Shown here: positions 36,524 to 49,600 of the stretch, one piece after another | Layout: every line of letters begins with the position of its first letter | How positions within the stretch are numbered: the stretch's first letter is position 1 | Assembly: GCA_032622095.1 (NCBI GenBank) | Contig: CP136061.1 | Span: 252,225,582-252,289,581, forward strand | DNA: 64,000 nt | Source of the DNA: Siphonodentalium dalli | Lineage: Eukaryota > Mollusca > Scaphopoda > Gadilida > Siphonodentaliidae | Reading direction: 5' to 3' | Translations under genes and position numbers: made by a program | Notes under the pieces: generated by a model | Databases searched by the model: none | What the model saw: only the letters and a program-made list of their open reading frames with translations | Told to the model about the DNA's origin: nothing

Positions 36524-36688
36524 CATGGTACAAGCCTTGAAATAGTGTGTCTGTCATTTGCAGAATGAGGTCCCCAGAGGGTGAATTTGGTGATGCTAGC
36601 CCGCTATGCGGGGTAGCATCACTAAATTCACCCTCTGGGGACCTCATTCTGCAAATGACAGGCACACTATTTCAAGGCTTGCATGGTA
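36524..36688. mobile_element. palindromic element family G, compact copy G4
   Basis: Near-perfect palindrome with ~70-bp arms from CAAGCCTTGAAATAGTGTG (36531) to its inverse ending 36681. CATGGTA flanks it on both sides, a 7- or 8-base duplication, which points to a hAT-type mover. Confidence 0.8.
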
Positions 36689-36794
36689 CAACGGAATTAG
36701 GGAAACACTGATTTTGAATCATTTTTGTGATAAATTTTGGATTATCCCTCTTTTAACTGTACAAAACGGTAAAACCCAGACTGAGCTATATTAG

Positions 36795-37184
36795 TTAACC
36801 CTTTACCCAACAAACCGGCCAAATAAAGCTTCTACAGCCTAAAATATCTTCGGTCTGTCTCAATAGAACCATACAAATATGGATATCATTGGAACCGGCT
36901 CATTGACCACATTGTGATGGTTACAGTTATGCCCTGTGCCAATGCATTCTCTTATATATGCGAGTCGACCATAGGTCGCCTTGCATATATAAGAGAATGC
37001 ATTGGCCTAAATAAAATCTTTTTTTAACACTTTTTACCATTTTTTCTTACATTCTTTAACAATTTTATAATTTTTAATGTGTTAAGTCAATGCATTCTCT
37101 TATATATGCGAGGCGACCTATGGTCGACTCGCATATATAAGAGAATGCATTGGCACAGGGCCCTTCTGTTGGGTAAAGGGTTAA
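36795..37184. mobile_element. piggyBac-like MITE family A, copy A5
   Basis: TTAA at 36795-36798 and 37181-37184 with complete inverted ends and two hairpins; very similar to A4. Confidence 0.9.
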
Positions 37185-37246
37185 ATATAACTCTAATAGT
37201 TGGAATGCAACATGTGCCTGATCTGGTTCATTATGGCTGCATCTTC

Positions 37247-38728
37247 TCAAGCCTGAGTTTAGTGTGCCTGTCATTTGCAGAATGAGGTCCCCAGAGGGTG
37301 AATTTAGTGATGCTATCCTGCATAGTGGGCTAGCATCACCAAATTCACCCTTTGGGGACCTCATTCTGCATGGCCTTATCTGCTGTGGGAGACATAAACT
37401 CAGATTGTTTTCAAATGGTGAATACTGTGATGTACACCCATTTGAAACCTTGATTATGCAATGTGTCATCTGCCAATTTGGGGATATAGAGAAACTAAAC
37501 TATAAAGAAATAGTATCTATGTGAATAAGTTTCTATAGAAATTTGATAATAAAGAAACTTTCCATAGAAGATAAGGCCTAAACAGAATGAGATCCCCAGA
37601 GAGTGAATTTAGTGATGCTATGGGCGGTAATCGGTATTTACCGTGCGGTATCGGTATCAGCGTAATACCGATTTACCGTACCGAATCAAAACTAAAAATA
37701 CCGACTTTTCGGTACTGAAATTATTCATGTGTTGCCAACTTGTGTGTCTTCGTATTGAGTAAAGTTTCTCAGTAAACAGTTTTGATTCGGTACTTTAATT
37801 AAAATTAATCTCAGAATTATACAAATCCATCAGACCATCACAAAGACCGTGACCTTTTATCAGTTTGACAGGCCTTGAGCGAGCAAAAGGAATAAACACT
37901 CACAGATGGCTGACCTAGTTACGGGCCTAACAATCAATGCAGTTGTTAGAATAGATACACACTACACAGTGTATCAAAGAAGCAGTGCTGTAACTTATTG
38001 CTACATTGTAACGTCGTCAATGCCACACTGACTCAGGTGGTGGCAGTCCGTATAACACGTGGCTTTGGCGACTTCAAAGACATCGACAATGCAAGCGGCA
38101 TAAACAGAAATAAGGTCCGATTTCATTTATACAGTGAATCAAAATCTACGTTCACTTTCTAAAAATAGAACAGATCCATCAATTGATTAAATTCTAAGAT
38201 TTATTTTGGCGTTGTGGCTATTGATTAGGATTTGTGAATTGTGATCACCGATTACTACTCACAATTCTATTCACTCGCGAAAATGTGACGAAATTGACAC
38301 GTATAGATATTGTAGCCATGCAATCTCTTATTCTTTTCAAAAGCGGTGCGACAGCCTGCGTGTAAATGATCAAAGAGATGTCTGAATATCACCTAATTGA
38401 ATAATTGTGTAGGTCATTGTGTTGCCTCATTTAGCTGTTGTCGCGAATGTAGTAAATTAGTGGGCATATTTTCATGTACATTGTTCAGTTAAAAACTTGA
38501 GTTACCGCAATTTACCCAGATTTACCTGGAATTTTCTGCTCTGGTTTTGTAATTTAATAGCAATACCGATTACCGTACCGATACCGCGGTAAATCGACGG
38601 AAATTTACCGATACCGAGCTTAAAATTGCAATACCGCCCATCTCTAATGCTAGCCCGCTATGCAGGATAGCATCACTAAATTCACCCTCTGAAGAGCTCA
38701 TTCTGCAAATGACAGACACAAAACTCAG
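37247..38728. mobile_element. palindromic element family G, copy G5, interrupted
   Basis: Family G arms at 37247-37370 and 37570-37620, then resuming at 38647-38728 with the missing half of the second hairpin. The interruption is the 1-kb element listed next. Confidence 0.75.
37621..38646. mobile_element. non-autonomous hAT-like element nested in G5
   Basis: Starts TGGGCGGTAATCGGTATT and ends in the inverse-like AATACCGCCCATCTCTA; sub-terminal 'taccgataccg' repeats on both sides. The flanks ATGCTA / ATGCTA fit a target duplication in which the left terminus lost about six bases (TAGAGA). No transposase frame remains. Confidence 0.65.
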
Positions 38729-38834
38729 ACTCGCATCTTATTCAAACTTCAATAATAATATGTACAGTTTCTGAATGAAAGGTGAGAGCACTGAGCAATA
38801 AAAACTGAAGACATGTGACTAGCTGTCGCTTTCA

Positions 38835-40640
38835 TCACGTCGACACCTCGCCGGCTTCAACAGGAGCCGAACTCTCTTCAACCGGTTTCGTATTATCAGT
38901 GTCATTTGTAATTTCACCTTCCTCCTTCACGTCATCTGACGGGGCAGCAGGCGGTGGAGTGGGTGGAGCAATGACTGGTGCAGCAGGTGGCTCGACTATT
39001 TGCTTGACGTTCACCTCATTAATACTCTCCGTATTAATACTCTCCGGGACATTGTCATTTGAACTAGTGACCTCGTTTCCATTAGGGACAGCCGCAGCGG
39101 TATCAGCAATATCAGCGATATCACTCCATCGATTCTTCTTTCGAGCTTTTGGCTCTTGATTCTCATTAGATCCATCGTTTTCTTTATCTCGAGACCGGCT
39201 TCTTTGATCGTCTCGATTACGCCTATCGCCATCCCGTTGTCTATCTCGGTCGCCATCTCTATGCCTACCCCTGTCGCCATCATTATCACCTCTATCGCCA
39301 CGATCGCCTCTGTCACGGTTATCCCTATTGTCTCTATCTCCTCGAGATCTATCCCCATCTCCTCGCGATCTATCCCCACGGTTCTCACCACGGTTATCCC
39401 CACGGTTCTCCCCACGGTTCTCCCCACGGTTCTCTCCACGGTTCTCACCACCACCACGGTTCTCACCACCACCACGGTTCTCGCGATCTCTGGGATGCCT
39501 ATCTCTATCATCACCACGTTCTCGAAATCGCTCACGATCATCTCCTCTATCAAATCGATCTCTGCCTCGGTCCCGGAAAGAACGATCTTGGTCACCATCA
39601 CGATCTCTTCCTCCAAATCGTCCTCTATCATTCCGTCGATCTCTTCCACCGAATCTGTCTTCCCTCTCATCACCAGTGAATCTATCGGGACCCCCGCGAT
39701 CTCGCGATTCACCATCTTGGTTTTCGCCGTCTTCTCCAAAATTTTTTACATCATTTTCATCAATATTTTTGGGAGGTTCTACAAGGCTGTCCATTAATCC
39801 TGGAACCCGTCGAGGTCCAGGTCCGCCTGGAGGACCACCTCCACCACCGGATGGACCGTCTTCCTGTTCGCCAAAACCGGGTCTGATCATTCTCCCCGGT
39901 GAATCCGGGAATCTGGGTCGAGGACCTCCTTGAAAGTTAGGTGGAAATCGAGGCCGACCATTTGGGTCAAACATCATTCGAGGTGGGAATCGCTGCATAC
40001 CTGGACTTCCTGGTCCAGGAAAACCTCTGGGGTCCATACCTGGGAATCCCGGTCCAGGCCTCTGCATCGGACCACCCATCATCATCGGTCGATTAGGACC
40101 ATCAAAGTTTGGCCGCATCGATCCATCTGGATTCATCATTGGCCTTGGGGAATTCATCGGGGGTGTTGGCATGAGACCTGGCCGCATATTCATTTGCATT
40201 GGTCGATTTCCAGCAGGGCCTCCTGGGAATGGCGCACCAAATGGTTCACCCCTCCCCATTGGCATTTGACCTGGATTATGAATGGTCTGCTCCTTAGCTA
40301 GCTTATCTTCAATGTCTTCCTCGATATCTTCGTCACTTTCATCCTCTTTATTCTCGTGCGGTGGTTTGTTGAATCCTCCAGCAGAATCTCCATGAGCGTC
40401 ACCTGCAGGTCCTGCACCGGGTAATCCAGGTCTTATCGGGGGTCGGGGCGAGTTGAACATTGGAGGTGGCATCCTGAATTGAGGCATGTTTGGATTGAAG
40501 TTCTGGAAGGGAGGCTGTGGAAATCCGGGCCGTGCCATCATATGTCCTGGGTGTGGCCCGACCTGAGATGTCATTGGTTGACCTTGACCTGTTTGACTAG
40601 TTGGCATGGGTGGCTGACCAGGATACAATGGCTGTCCAGG
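38835..40640 (-). CDS. SCAF4/8: SCAF4/8-like last coding exon (601 aa)
   Basis: Begins in phase 0 after acceptor ...CTATTTTCAG with PGQPLYPGQPPMPTSQ. The first third is Pro/Met/Gly-rich with repeated RPMM, FPG and PNFDGP-like phrases, plus an acidic patch (EDESDEDIEEDIEDKLAKEQ). The second third becomes Arg/Asp-rich (FGGRDRRNDRGRFGG, RFDRGDDRERFRERGDDRDR) with tandem ENRGGG and ENRG/DNRG repeats encoded by a 12-18-bp DNA repeat at about 39380-39485. The C-terminus is KARKKNRWSDIADIADT followed by acidic/proline-rich sequence and GEVST. Low-complexity RD/RGG tails also occur in vertebrate SCAF8. A TTAA MITE starts 36 bases upstream of the acceptor. Confidence 0.93.
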   Translation of the reverse strand, partial: PGQPLYPGQPPMPTSQTGQGQPMTSQVGPHPGHMMARPGFPQPPFQNFNPNMPQFRMPPPMFNSPRPPIRPGLPGAGPAGDAHGDSAGGFNKPPHENKEDESDEDIEEDIEDKLAKEQTIHNPGQMPMGRGEPFGAPFPGGPAGNRPMQMNMRPGLMPTPPMNSPRPMMNPDGSMRPNFDGPNRPMMMGGPMQRPGPGFPGMDPRGFPGPGSPGMQRFPPRMMFDPNGRPRFPPNFQGGPRPRFPDSPGRMIRPGFGEQEDGPSGGGGGPPGGPGPRRVPGLMDSLVEPPKNIDENDVKNFGEDGENQDGESRDRGGPDRFTGDEREDRFGGRDRRNDRGRFGGRDRDGDQDRSFRDRGRDRFDRGDDRERFRERGDDRDRHPRDRENRGGGENRGGGENRGENRGENRGENRGDNRGENRGDRSRGDGDRSRGDRDNRDNRDRGDRGDRGDNDGDRGRHRDGDRDRQRDGDRRNRDDQRSRSRDKENDGSNENQEPKARKKNRWSDIADIADTAAAVPNGNEVTSSNDNVPESINTESINEVNVKQIVEPPAAPVIAPPTPPPAAPSDDVKEEGEITNDTDNTKPVEESSAPVEAGEVST

Positions 40641-43600
40641 CTGAAAATAGAAAATAGATTCATTCAGAAGCAGCAATTAACCCTTTCTATACTAAATGGA
40701 GTCTCCCAGTCAGTTAACAAGAGCATCGCTAGGGCGTGGAAAAATACGCCCTTTAGCCATTTCGAATTGTACTATCGCAAAATAAGATAATACTTTGAGC
40801 TTACATTTGAAGAAAATCTGATATACCCCTAATTTCAATGCCAAAATGTGGTCAAATTCTAAGTCGAAAAAATGGCCATAACTCATGTAAAAATAATTAG
40901 ACAGAACCTATATTCAAACTTGGTCTGTAGTTTTAGCTGGGAAATACACATACCAGCTTTGGTTCAGCTCAAATAATCAAAACTGGAGTTATCGGTCGGA
41001 AACCAAAATGTTATGAAATTGGTCAAATTCTAAGTTGAAAAAGGGCCGTAACTCATGTAAAAATAACTGGACGGAACCCATATTCGAACTTGGCCTGTAT
41101 CTTTAGCTGGGAAATACACATACCAACTTTGGTTCAGATCAAATAATCCAAACTGGAGTTATCGGTCGGAAACCAAAAATGTTAAATGACGGTCAAATTC
41201 TAAGTCGAAAAAGGGCCGTAACTCATGTAAAAATATTTGGACGGAACCTATATTCGAACTTGGCCTGTATCTTTAGCTGGGAAATACACATACCAACTTT
41301 GGTTCAGATCAAATAATCCAAACTGGAGTTATCGATCGGAAACCAAAAATGTTAACGGATGGACGGACAGACAGACGGACAGACAGACGGACTGACGGAC
41401 AGACTGATAACATAATACGACCTTTTTTCAAAAAGGGTGTATAAAAAGTGTATTACGGAATGGAATATTATTCATTTGGAGGGATGTTAAGGTGATAAAG
41501 CAGACAACAGATAAATAAAAGTGCAGAAAAAGCCCTGAGGGAATTGTTAAGATAATAAGTTAATCATAAAAGTATACATTGGAAGGGTCTATTATTTAAT
41601 TGGAGGGATGTTCAGGAATAATAAGAAGACAGCAGATGATAGAAAGCAAAGAAGACATATTCATTGGTGGGAAATGATCAGATAATAAGTCGGGTTATGG
41701 GCATTTTCAAAATAGGCTAAAAAATAATTGAAATCAGTTAATATTTGTTTGAGATTGGTTAATATTAGTTTTAGTTTGGGCTAATAATTCAAATTTCAAC
41801 GCCACAAAATTACAATCAAAGGGCAGTAACTCTGGAAAAATTGTATATGGCCAATATAGATATTCTCCTAGTGAACTCATAAACTGAAAATCTTTGAAGT
41901 CCGTTCATAACTTTTTGGGCTAGACAGACAGAACCCATTTCTATAGCCCCCACTGAAATTGTTTCTGGCCGGGGATAAAAAAAAAATGGATGAACATATT
42001 ATCTGAACATTTCCTAAGGGAAATGCTTGTCAATGAGATTTAGTCAAGGAAGTTTAAGTTATGGAAAATTATTATGGAGGACTGAAGAAAATAGCTGTAC
42101 ATGCAAAATTTATAAAGATTAAAATATATTTTGGCAAAAGGACACATCTCATTATATTATAATCGTTGGATCAACAAGAAAGTCAAACATCAAGAAAATC
42201 AAAGTAAAACGTCAAGAAAGTCAAGCATCAAGAAAATCAAAGTAAAACGTCAAGAAAGTCAAACATCAAGAAAATCAAAGTAAAACGTCAAGAAAGTCAA
42301 ACATCAAGAAAATCAAAGTAAAACGTCAAGAAAGTCAAACATCAAGAAAATCAAAGTAAAACGTCAAGAAAGTCAAACATCAAGAAAATCAAAGTAAAAC
42401 GTCAAGAAAGTCAAACATCAAGAAAATCAAAGTAAAACGTCAAGAAAGTCAAACATCAAGAAAATCAAAGTAAAACGTCAAGAAAGTCAAACATCAAGAA
42501 AGTCAAAGTAAAACGTAAAGAAGGTCAAAGTAAACCATCAAGAAAGTAAAACATCCAGAAGATCAAAGTAAAACGTCAAGAAAGTCAAAGTAAAACGTAA
42601 AGAAGGTCAAAGTAAAACGTCAAGAAAGTCAAAGCAAAACGTCAAGAAGGTCAAAGTAAAACATCAAGAAAGTCAAACATCAAGAAAGTCAAACATCAAG
42701 AAAGTCAAAGTAAAACGTCAAGAAAGTCAAACATCAAGAAAGTCAAACATCAAGAAGATCAAAGTAAAACGTCAAGAAGGTCACAGTAAAACATCAAGGT
42801 CAAAGTAAAACATCAAGGTCAAAGTAAAACATCAAGAAAGTCAAAGTAAAACGTAAAGAAGGTAAAAGTAAAACGTCAAGAAAGTCAAAGTAAAAGTTCA
42901 AGGTCATAGTAAAACGTCAAGAAAGTCAAAGTAAAACGTAAAGAAGGTCAAAGTAAAACGTCAAATTAAAACGTAAAGAAGGTCAAAGTAAAACGTCAAG
43001 AAAGTCAAAGTAAAACATCAAGGTCAAAGTAAAACGTCAAGAAAGTCAAAGTAAAACATCAAGGTCAAAGTAAAACGTCAAGAAAGTCAAAGTAAAACGT
43101 TAAGAAAGTCAAAGTAAAACGTCAAGAAGGTCAAGAAAGTCAAACGTCAAGAAGGTCAAAGTAAAACGTCAAGAAGGTCAAAGAAAACGTCAAGAAGGTC
43201 AAAGTAAAATGTCAAGAAAGTCAAAGTAAAATGTCAAGAAAGTCAAAGTAAAACGTCAAGAAAGTCAAAGTAAAATGTCAAGAAAGTCAAAGTAAAACGT
43301 TAAGAAGGTCAAAGTAAAACGTCAAGAAAGTCAAAGTAAAACGTCAAGAAAGTCAAAGTAAAACGTTAAGAAGGTCAAAGTAAAACGTCAAGAAGGTCAA
43401 AGTAAAACGTCAAGAAAGTCAAAGTAAAATGTCAAGAAAGTCAAAGTAAAATGTCAAGAAAGTCAAAACATCAAGAAAGTCAAGAAAGTCAAAGTAAAAC
43501 GTCAAGAAAGTCAAAGTAAAACGTCAAGAAAGTCAAAGTAAAACGTCAAGAAGGTCAAAGTAAAATGTCAAGAAAGTCAAAGTAAAATGTCTTAACAGGG

Positions 43601-46600
43601 ATAAAACAGTATGGTATTGTCAAATGTTTTTCCTTTGTTATGTAAACAAACGCAAAAAAACGTTACAGAACCTGGCTTTTGTTTAGATCCGGATATGGTA
43701 AACATAAAGAACGTTATTTGTTACTGTATTCCTGATATGGAAATAAAAAAGAGCATTTATATCATTTGTGTGTGATTAACCAATAGAATTGCGCTGTGTT
43801 AAACAGAAGCAAAACTTCTGTAACACGAGCGTTCACCACCGTATGATAAAAATAACACGATTCTGATTGAGCTATATATCGAGGTGCGACATTTTGACAC
43901 AAACTAGAGTCATGACGGGAAAGTGTTTGAGTGTCAAGTGACTATCTTAACATTTATATACACTACGAGACAGCGAGAAAGGTAATAATGAGTCACGCGA
44001 GTATGGTCACATTTATATGCACTAAAGAGACATAGGGCCAGGAGGCGGGTGATCTTTATAAAACGTTTGTTATATTTACTTTTATATTTTATGTTAGCAC
44101 ATGACACAAATAAACGATCAAATAGAAACAGTACCTGCATCGGTCCATCAGAGTTCATAGGACCGCCCATCTGTGGCACAGCCATCGGGGACACACCCAT
44201 CGGATTAGACTGGCCAGATTGTGGGAGGGTCATCATCATCGGCTGCATCATCGGCATTGGCATCATCCCTGTCGAGAAGAGATTAATGTTATTCACCATA
44301 AGACGTCTGACATGTTCGTACCCTCTGGATATAATGTCCAGGGCTGGCGATCTAGAAAATCCAGGAGGGCTATTAATAGCCCTCCTAGATATGCCCAGGA
44401 GGGCTATAGCCCTCCTCAACTTTTAAAGTTATGATTTATTTTATCTGAGTTACTATTGCCGTTAGTTTGTCTATTTTTGACGTTGTACATGTATAACTCC
44501 ATCAGAATTAATTTTCTTCATGTGGAAACAAAGTGTCTACAGAGTTGTGAATCACCTACAAATCACCTACAGTAATTATGGTATGGTGAATATTTAACTA
44601 TGTTTTATATGTTATGATAATTTATATTGAACCAGAAACAAAATGTAAGTGTGTTTGTACTCAACAATTTGTCAGTCGGTGTCCAACCCATGCAACGGAA
44701 TTGGGTGAGTTTGTCCACATTAAAAGCATTCTCCATGAAAGTGTAATTTAACATAAAACACACAATCAAGAACAATATTAAATCCAGTATATTTGTACTT
44801 GAATATTGACTGCTTTTTCTCTCAAAGTAATCCATATTCCATTGCCGATCTCAGACTGCTGCTTGCAGCGGTCAAGTCGCTATCTATAGATTTACTGGGT
44901 GTTTGCAATTGGGGACATAGATAATAGTTTCTGAACTTTAATAATTGAATAACAGTGTAAACTAGAATACATGGATACATTTAGCTAATTATATTAAAAT
45001 ATTGTCAATCGAAGCGATAAAAGACGGCTGCAAGCTAAATACAATTTTCACTGATAGGAACCGGAAACGGAACGAAAGGTTGAACTTAATTGGGACAGTG
45101 ACATTTGGTTCTCACTATCCACAAACATGTGTCATTTTATCCAGTGAAATATATTGTAAGCTCAATCTTATGACGAGAAATAATTTATTTTGGTCATAAT
45201 ATGTGTGAGAATCGATCAAAAGATCAGATTTACGAAACAGTTCGTTCCGGAATTTACTGATTCCTTTATAATTCCCATTTGACATTACCGTCAGGTCACG
45301 CATGCGCACAGTCCCCACACTGTACAATATAATTACGATTTTGATGCAGTATTTTACTCATTAAACACAATAAAATAACTAAATAATAAATGTCCTATCG
45401 TAGACGAGGCGGGCTATAAAAAGCCCGCCTTGGAAAATTCTAGGCGGGCTGTAGGCGGGCAGCCCGCCAGCCCGCCTTGAGATTTCCAGGCCTGAATGTC
45501 CTTAGTAGGAACCAGAGCTGTTAAGTTTCACGGATTGTCCGTGAGACTCTCGGTTGCCACGGCAATTCCGCAAACATGGATAACCCCAATTTATCCCGGA
45601 TTCAGCAAACCCAGCATTTGAATTCCAAAATATTTTATTTTTTTTATTTTTGGATTTCTGAATTTACTGGGATTCCCCAAATGACAGGGAATTCCTTATT
45701 TCCGGTACCGTAAATACCTACACATTAACATTCACAGAATGTACCATCGTAACTTTTGATGTTCCCTCTGATTAAACATGGATCAGTGGTGAACTGTGAC
45801 TGATATTAATTGAATTTCACACTCTGGTGAAGCCACACGTATAAAGGGTGTTGTTATAGTATACAATACAAATAATCACAAGTGTGCAGCTGTATTGTTA
45901 AGCCCTATTGATGAACATTTCTTAGTAACAGATTAGTGGTATGCATCGTGAATGGAATGTGTCCATTTTCTTTGCGGGTAAAACTGCAAGACGGGTAATT
46001 TTGTACTTTCGGTTTCACGCATACATGTCCGATTGTAACATGTGTAACTCGGAATCGTTTTCACTTATTTTAAACGAAGTTTCTGCTTCTAAAAATTTGT
46101 TAAGAAATGGTGGAATGTGTGCATTTCTTTTGGGGGTTAAACAGTAAGACGAGTCCATTTTGTAGTTTATTCCGATTTTGTACTTTCGGTTTCGCGCATA
46201 TCCGGCTGTATCCGGTGGAATTCTGAGTATTTATACGAAGTGTCTGCTTCTTTCTCTTCAATAAATGGTGATAGATCCCACTCACAGCAGCTCTGTTACA
46301 ATTACCAACAGGACATTCATTACCATTTTATTTAGGTATATATATTTATAAAATGAACACAAATAGAAACTCATAAAAACTATGTAATCTTCATCATAAA
46401 AAAACATTTTTGGAACATGAATGTATTTGGGCATACCTCCCGCAAAAATCTCCCGGATTGACATTTTCAAAACTTAACAGGTCTGGTAGGAACATCCAGT
46501 TATATTCTGTGTTTCACCGGTGTCAAGTATTGGTCTCGATATTGCGCTTTAGACTGGCCATTTTTTTTAAAGTAACAAATGTGACTCGTCAATGGCAATA

Positions 46601-49600
46601 TCTGTACAGTAATAGATCAGGATGTGTGCTAGCCTCTCGACCAATCAGGATGTGTGCTAGCCTCTCGACCAATCAGGATGGGTGCTAGCCTCTCGACCAA
46701 TGAAATGAAAATGAAAGTAGTTGGATCATATTAGTGATCAATTTTTTTATTTTGAAAATAAGCAACACTAAAGAAGCCAGTGGATATCTAATTCTCATGA
46801 TGTTAAAGACCAACCCAAACAACAGCTAGCTACGTTACCTGGCTTTGCGCCGGGAACAGCTGGTAGAATTATATTAGGATGACCTTGACCCCCCATCCCT
46901 GGTGGCATATTAAACTGTTAATGATCTTACCTGGCATTGAGCCAGGGACAGCTGGTCGCATTTGATTCTGACCTTGACTTTGACCCATGCCTGGCGGCAT
47001 ATTAAACTGTTGTGCTCCAGGACCTCCCATATTTTGCTGCATCTGTTCATTATTTAACTTTTCCATTTCCTGCTTGCCAAATTGCATACCTGAAATTATA
47101 CATGACAGTTAACTTAAAGGCCGACTTAACCCTTTCAGTGCCAGGGGCCGATCTCATCGGCCCTAATTTACGGTCTGTAAAATCGGCCCTAAAAAAATAA
47201 AAAATAAATGTTTTTTGGGTTGATACAAAAATCGGACCTGGCACTGAAAGGGTTAAAGGCCCACTTAATTTACGAGTCACCGATTATTTTTATTATAGTG
47301 CCTTGATATATGGTTTTAATAACAATCTATGCCATAAAATATGATTAAAATACTATAATTCATCACAATTTGGAATGTCTGTGTCTCAGAAGATACCCAT
47401 ATAGAAAATAGCTGAAATCATAAAATCATTTCCCCCGTTATGGCTGCCTGAATGCAACAGAATTCAAACTGTAATTTATTTTCAATGGAAGGGAAATAAC
47501 TCTATATCTAAATATATAGTTATTCCCATTTCATTGAAATTAATTTTGTTCAGAAACTTTAGCACAGAACAGATGTCTCAACAAAAACAACATGTTTAGT
47601 TTATTACATCGAATACATGTAAGTTGAAAATACAATGTTTTGGAGCTTCCTCTTTCAAATGGTATATAAAAAGGCATATTTTATATAATGCGATCTGGGG
47701 GTTCGAAATTAAGCGGGCCTTAAACTTAAGTTGGCTCTAATATGTAGAGAATAATCACTGGTGAAGTGAAATAATTCATGAGGCAGCGAGGTTGTACAAA
47801 CAAGAGAGCTCATTGCGCGCACTAGTGTCTTACTAATTAGTCCCTGCCTCGAATGAATTATTTCACTTCACAAGTTCAATCAAGTAATTATTTTGTTTAT
47901 TATATTCCACTATTAAAGGTACTCAACCCGTAAAGAGGGTCCCCATCTCAACAGATTCCAACAACAACAATCCGATCGGAGGGTCCTATATTACTATTTC
48001 TTTGGCTTTGGGGGTAAAAAATATTTGATTCGAGTCGAGGAACCCATCAAACAAAGCTCAGAGTTATTAGATATTGATTTTTCAAATTTGTTAAATAACT
48101 CGAGATGAGTACTGCTAACTGCCGTAATCTGCTCTGGATGTGTTCTCCAAATCTATTCAAACAGACAAGGATGAATAACTCTAAAATCAAGTGGTAATTT
48201 TAACGCAATTTTGTCTGAGTTCTGGGCCAGATAGTATTCCCGATAATGAAAAATAATAGATTTCTAAAATCGATATCTAACAAATCTGAGCTTTGATGGG
48301 TGACTTCCTCGACTCGAATCAAATATTTTTGACCCCCGAAGCCATTGAAATAGTAATTGAGAGGAGTTTTATCGGGTTGAGTACCTTTAACATCTGATTT
48401 ACCAGAAATCCAAACAATAATGCCATTATATCCATGACACATAAATTTCGATAGTGCGTATGAATAGATGAGGTGCTAGTTAAAGTGACTCAAATTCACT
48501 AATAAAATTATCTTTTCTAATTTACTCAAGAAATGAAGGTAAATCACGCATAGGAATCTAATATAATCACGTGGTTTCGAGTTCATGAGTAGCATGCATT
48601 CAAAATGGCCGAGGCGATTGGAAACGCGACCAGAAACGAGAAAAAAGGTAGTAAACTATTCTGATATATTACACAGTATTTTGGCAGCTATGAGCATATG
48701 CTACACTATTTTTCAAAAAATTTGATACTTCATGTGTGTCCAAATTCACATCTGCTTGCTCTAACATTCTGACCAAAGTTGTCAGTCGAAGGATTCTCCT
48801 AGATGTATGGACTTGTGTATTCCACGCACCTCCAACTGGCAACTTTGGTCAGAATGTTATAGAAAACCACCGAGTATTTCTGAACAAATAAGGTATCAAC
48901 TTGTTTTTCAAAAATAAACCAGCATATGCTCGTAACAAAACTGCTGTTTTGTGTCAGTTCCTCGTATATTATGATTTTGTGCGTTTGCACATTTTGAATG
49001 TGTGGTACTCACCAACCTCGAAACCACATGATTCCCCACCATGATAATGAAATCCGAGGACAACAACCAGAGAGTTTAATTTAACTTAAGCATATTCCTC
49101 ATGAATAAAGATGGAACTGTATTTAGTGCTAACCAGAGCTGTTAAGTTTCACGGATTGTCCGTGAGACTCACGGATTGCTATGGACAAAACCTCCAAAAC
49201 ACGGAAGACCACCGAATTCCCCCGCACTGTGCAGATGTACTGTTGCCGTCGGTAACATCAAGAGTAATTTCATATTCATCATTATTCAGTACTAATCAGC
49301 AGTACTAATTGAGACTAATTAATGTTCACACCCCTTCATAGCCGTGCGAGCTGTCGTAAAAGTATAAACAATAGATTTAATAATGCGACTTAAATAACTA
49401 CTAAGTCACAAACCATGCGAACGGATGTGTTCAATTCGTTTGCGAGTAAAACTGTATAGACGAGTCCATTTTGTACTTTCGGTTTAACTCATGTCCGATT
49501 GTATATCCGGCCGTATCTGGTGGAACGCATACATGTCTGGTTGTGACCTTTGTAACTTGGGTTCGTTTTTACTTATTTTAAACGAAGTTTCTGCTTCTTA

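Noticed and set aside
38835-40301. Long plus-strand and alternate-frame ORFs opposite the SCAF last exon
   Set aside because: Shadows of the Arg/Gly/Asp-rich coding exon; the minus-strand frame alone joins the upstream exons with consistent phase.
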